Part shown: positions 38,786-42,500 of the stretch, in pieces | Position numbering within the stretch: the stretch's first letter is position 1 | Layout: every line of letters starts with the position of its first letter | The notes under the pieces: model-generated | The model's database searches: none | What the model was told of the DNA's origin: nothing | Seen by the model: only the letters and a program-made list of their open reading frames with translations | Source of the DNA: Mesostigma viride | Taxonomy: Eukaryota > Streptophyta > Mesostigmatophyceae > Mesostigmatales > Mesostigmataceae | Assembly (NCBI GenBank): GCA_009746045.1 | Contig: RPFO01000022.1 | Coordinates: 4,480,702-4,523,201 of the forward strand | Direction: 5' to 3' | Length of the DNA: 42,500 nucleotides | Made by a program: the position numbers and the translations under genes

Positions 38786-38837
38786 GTCTTCCTTGCCCTT
38801 TGACCCACCGCGTCTTCCTTGCCCTTTGACCCACCGC
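38786..38837. repeat. 26-bp perfect tandem duplication
   Basis: Two copies of a 26-bp unit beginning GTCTTCCTTGCCCTTTGACC, at 38786 and 38812. Confidence 0.9.
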
Positions 38838-39050
38838 GTTGAAGATTGTTTACATGAACTGCTTGGTCGCATTTGGCATCAATCTCCTACCCGGCCGCCA
38901 TGCAACCAAAAGCCACGTGCATGCGTACCGGATGTTCCCGTGAATCCTATCACAACAGCAACAAGGCCTTGAAAGCCGTCACACATTGCGTATCTGCAAG
39001 ACCTCTTCATGGAAGGCTGCCTAACCCTCATTCCCCAATATGCTAAATGT

Positions 39051-39185
39051 GGACTCGACGATTGCATTATTGAAGATTGAAGACCTCTGCATCCTGGACT
39101 CGACGATTGCATTATCGAAGATTGAAGACCTCTGCATCCTGGACTCGACGATTGCATTATTGAAGATTGAAGACCTCTGCATCCC
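39051..39185. repeat. 45-bp tandem repeat, three copies
   Basis: Units at 39051, 39096 and 39141 begin GGACTCGACGATTGCATTAT and are nearly identical (one T/C change in unit two, one at the end of unit three). The period is 15 codons, and frames on both strands remain open through it (for example the minus-strand repeat RMQRSSIFNNAIVES). This may be a coding repeat or just a length-divisible minisatellite. Confidence 0.9.
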
Positions 39186-39189
39186 AACA

Positions 39190-40180
39190 CATCGCCCAGG
39201 ACACGTGAACCTGCAAGCCCGCAAGCAAACACTCATAAGCATGTTGAAATCACTATAACCTCAGAGAAACATATGGGAATGCAAGCAATCTGTTGCCACA
39301 AGCACAAGGAGCTTCTGCGTGCACCTAGCGCAACAACCCAAACCCCGATGGACAAAAGATGGGTCCCGCAGCCAAGCGGAATATCCAAGCATCGGCAATG
39401 CACCAACGCTAGACATGCAGTTCGCTACAACATCACAATGCGGCACCGAGAATATCGTACAAATTAATCGAATATCATACAATAATCATACAATCACACA
39501 AGCAGGGAGATGAATAGAATTTAATAGGGACATGTAACCGGCATGCTACACAAAACAAAGCAATAACACATGAACATTACGCGAGCAAGCCTCCTATCTA
39601 GCGTGACTTGCAAGGGGGCACACGTATGACATAGAAATCGTCTGCCGAATTCAAAACGCGGGTATGGAAACAGCTAGTGCTGTTGCGCCAAACGGACGAA
39701 TACCACTTATATGGCCACGAAAAACTCAGGATTGTCCTACTAAGCTGCAGTCAATACCAGTGAATACCTGGATGGCGTTTGTCCTTTTTTTTTAAGCAGC
39801 GTAGTGAGACTATGAGTACACGGCAATTAGCCCGAGAATAGCGTCAAAATAGTCTTGGCCTGCCACAACAGGCCTTATATGGGACCCTTGACCTCTTCTC
39901 CGCAACAAGCATTAAGTCTCTTTGGTTTTTGCATCCCAGCCGCAGTGCTCAACGACGCACCTAACGCTGCCGGCCATCTGACAGAGCAATCGTAAGGGAG
40001 AGGCAGCTGACTAAAGGCGACAACTCAGTTCATGAAGACCTCTACCTTCTTACATTGCATAATATTTTTGTACATTGGCTAATATTCTACGCCCAGGGCA
40101 AGCGCACGAATACGTTACAGGCGCGCGGGCAATTTGTTTCCATTGTTGAATACAGCTAAACAAGCTCTAACGTACTGCTA
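39190..40180. other. No supported gene
   Basis: This is moderately AT-rich sequence with short frames only and a T9-10 run near 39785. I see no repeat or recognisable domain. Confidence 0.4.
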
Positions 40181-40191
40181 TCCCCCTAGCC

Positions 40192-40803
40192 ATGCAAAAT
40201 GCCGGTGAGGACCCGGAATTAAGCCTACAAATAGGAGGCGCTAACGTCGTTACGGGCATTCCTTGCCATGCGCCTTCACTGCGTGGCAAGTGCGTGCCTG
40301 CAGTGAGCAAGCGAGACCGGTCTGGCTTGTTTTGGCCTGGCGGACACACGGGGCGGGCCGGGGTCGGCACGCTGTCCTCTGCCACGTAAATGGGAACGTC
40401 GTCCGTGTCCTCCACTGCTAAACCTACCGCCCCAAAACCAGGCGGGTTGTTGTTGCAATGGTGCCCACGCCGCACGTGCAACAGAGATTTGGAAACGGCC
40501 GAGGGCCAAGACTCAGAACAGCATGCCAATGATGCCATCACAAACATTCAAGAAACAAAGATACTTCAGCGGGGACATGTAGCTATGCACTCGCTGCAAT
40601 TTCAGCAATTTCAGCACCACCGACAGGTAGGGATGGCCATGTACAGTATTTCAGGGTCGAAATACTGCCCAGTATATTCAGTATATACTGCCAGTCAATA
40701 CACGCACCTGTACATGGGCTATTTTGGTACCAAAATGACCCCTAATCATCCCCGAAACAATAAACATACCCAATGCCCATCTAGATTCCTCAATTCCGGG
40801 TAA
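40192..40803 (+). other. Unassigned open region, either strand
   Basis: A plus frame from ATG 40192 runs to 40803 with one TAA at 40387-40389, directly followed by an in-frame ATG. A 126-residue minus frame (40167-40547) is open over the same GC-richer stretch. Neither shows a known motif. One may be an exon, and I cannot choose. Confidence 0.2.
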
Positions 40804-41219
40804 ATGAGTATTTTTATTAACCAATAGGAATATCGTTAGGTGAAGGGGCACCGTGCATCGACCAGCTAGATTCCTCAATTCGCTACCCAAGTACCCATGC
40901 CATCTCGGCCTACCGACTTATTGATAGTTACTACTCTATTAGTATCAGCCCACTGTCAAGTGCCAACTAGTAATAAGGCATGAGTGGGGAGGGCCGCCGG
41001 TCAACCCCGTGATGACACGTGGCATATACTGCAGTACGTGTGTATTTCGGCTCCAACTAAATACTGCAGTCTAAATACTATATAGTATATAAGTCTAAAT
41101 ATTCATACTACTATACTGATTTCGGCCAACCTCCTTCCTCGGCCTCTCCCCACCGCGTGACACGTCCGCGACCTCCAAAATCGGCTAAGTACAAAGTGGA
41201 AAACAGTGAAAATCGTATA
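40804..41219. other. Non-coding, ATACTGC-word clusters
   Basis: AATACTGC, GTATATACTG and related words cluster at 40648-40705 and 41024-41110. CTAGATTCCTCAATTC occurs twice (40781 and about 40865). These may be MITE remnants; no terminal repeat pair is clear. Confidence 0.35.
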
Positions 41220-41459
41220 CGGCTTACGCGGTCGAAAGCGTCAGTACCGTGGAATACGGCGTATTTTCATACCCAAGAAGGTGCCGTACGAACCAACACG
41301 GCTGAGCGGGGGTCAGGTCGTCGTCCAGAATCCAGGTGAGGTCGTGCAACCTCTTGCGACCGCCACTGCATGGAGGGGGGTCGTCCTCTATCATAACCCG
41401 AGCCCACTTGGCCTTGTCCATAAAAAAAAAGAAAGAGGTCGGGCGGTGGCTGGGTGAGC

Positions 41460-42500
41460 CCAACCGCCATGCAGGGCCTCTGTCTTCTTGCAGCTGACCT
41501 CGAGCCCCACCACTCAGGCCTCGATTGCGAGGCAGTCAAGCCACGTCTGCATGCAGCACGTGCTCAGTGTCCTCGAAGAGGGTGATGCCGTCTATATAGT
41601 TGCATAGATGATTTCCGCTAGCCGAATCTCCGCATGTCCGCCCCGCAATGCCATGCAGAATTTGTTGGCGACCTTCACCGGCCCCTGCATGTTCCCTACC
41701 CACAATGCGAGCTAACCGCTTGCGCGCCTGAATCATAACGTATTCGACCACAATAATGAACCGGTACTGTACATATATGGTGAAAGCACGCAGCCCTGCC
41801 ACACACCCTTCTGTAGATCGAGGGCATGGTGGCATGGTGAAGTGCGCACCGAGGTGGTGGACCCTTCATACAGGTTGCGGATCACAGCAATACATAATAA
41901 GAGGGAGGGGGATCCGGAACAACACGATCCGATGTCCCACAACGCAGACCAGAAAACCGAATCGAAGGCTTTGATGAAGTCCACCAGCACAAGGTGCAGA
42001 GGAGCCTCACCGGCCGGGCTGGAGGCGGTGCAGTTCTTCCACAAGGCGACGAGTAGCGAAAAGCGCTTGTACAGTGTTGCGGCCCGGACGGAAGCAGAGC
42101 TGAGTCTCGCTGAGCCGGTGGCCGTCCCTGCAGGGCAGTGCGCATGCGGTTCAGGATGAGGGAGCATGAGAAGCTTGAGGGGTGCACTTTGGATGCACGC
42201 CCCTCTGTAGTTGCTGCGCTGGGCCGGCGGGCGACCCCTTGTTTTTGCATGTACAACATCGTACGACAACTGTGTTTCCAGGCCGCCGGGGGCGGTTGCG
42301 ACGACAGCAGAATGTGGTTGCAGCTGTCCCGGAAGAGCTGCATGACACCAGTGTCCTCAAACTCGGCTGCAAGTTTCACGACCGCGGCCGGAATCTCGTC
42401 GGAGCCTGTGGCGGCGGCGTAACGCAGGCACTGGACCGCCTCTGTGACCTTGCGGGGGGTGAAAGGAGGCAAGTCTGACGGGTCCCTGAGCAGGCCGGTC
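41460..42500 (-). mobile_element. LINE-type reverse transcriptase fragment, frameshifted, runs off the window
   Basis: Reading the minus strand from the right edge: an N-terminal RT motif TGSDEIPAAVVKL (frame of 42472), then motif A LVDFIKAFDSVF near 41950-41990 (frame of 42269), motif B QKGVWQGCVLSP near 41774-41815, motif C as YIDG at 41587-41598 (frame of 41835), then GLEVSCKKTEAL just beyond. The order and wording fit non-LTR retrotransposon RT. Three frames are used, and the catalytic YxDD is YIDG, so it is inactive as read. Sequence to about 41220 may still belong to it. The upstream part lies outside the window. Confidence 0.75.

Noticed and set aside
38321-38972. Long Pro/His and Gly/Trp frames of 90-199 residues
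   Set aside because: They are translations of the CCCCA simple repeat and its complement.

Overview
This is eukaryotic nuclear DNA dominated by retrotransposons. There is no bacterial-style gene organisation, and no tRNA or rRNA gene was noticed. The window holds a full-length Ty3/gypsy LTR retrotransposon of the chromovirus type (its integrase ends in a chromodomain), a decayed LINE-type reverse transcriptase, a MITE-like element, minisatellites and long simple repeats. A microbial eukaryote such as a green alga seems most likely, but this is weakly supported. A basidiomycete-like fungus is an alternative, because stand-alone RNase H1-type hybrid-binding domains are common there.

Layout. 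1-635: a 50-bp minisatellite and a unique flank. 636-13226: retrotransposon copy A (12.59 kb; 572/573-bp LTRs; target duplication AGAAG). 13232-13805: 3' flank with a palindrome-rich GTTACC/GGTAAC cluster. 13806-21922: segment B, an LTR-less, indel-riddled version of the element interior. 21923-22005: the 5' flank of copy A again. 22006-34586: copy C, the same element with the same AGAAG duplication. 34592-35166: the 3' flank again, then unique sequence to 42500 with a possible BED-type zinc-finger ORF, ATACGC-word clusters, a MITE, a 240-bp CCCCA-rich tract, a 45-bp x3 repeat and a minus-strand LINE reverse transcriptase running off the window.

Element logic, 5' to 3': LTR; candidate primer site; leader; a 130-residue protein with an RNase H1/caulimovirus-VI hybrid-binding domain; Gag (capsid region and CCHC knuckle); Pol (aspartic protease, RT, RNase H, integrase with HHCC and D,D35E, chromodomain); a further GC-rich 770-residue ORF of unknown function; polypurine tract; LTR. 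Every copy carries the same 1.76-kb insertion inside the integrase catalytic domain, bounded by a short direct repeat and by near-identical palindromes. The element as seen therefore cannot make an uninterrupted integrase.

Main interpretation. Copies A and C have the same target duplication and the same flanks. Their LTRs pair 5' with 5' and 3' with 3' by shared variants. They are therefore one insertion event present twice, either as a real segmental duplication or, more likely, as an assembly duplication (two haplotypes, or one locus repeated) bridged by segment B, which looks like uncorrected long-read sequence. Most differences between A and C are one-base homopolymer indels, which break different ORFs in each copy. 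The most novel biology is the added hybrid-binding protein, the large 3' ORF, and the palindrome-ended insert in the integrase.
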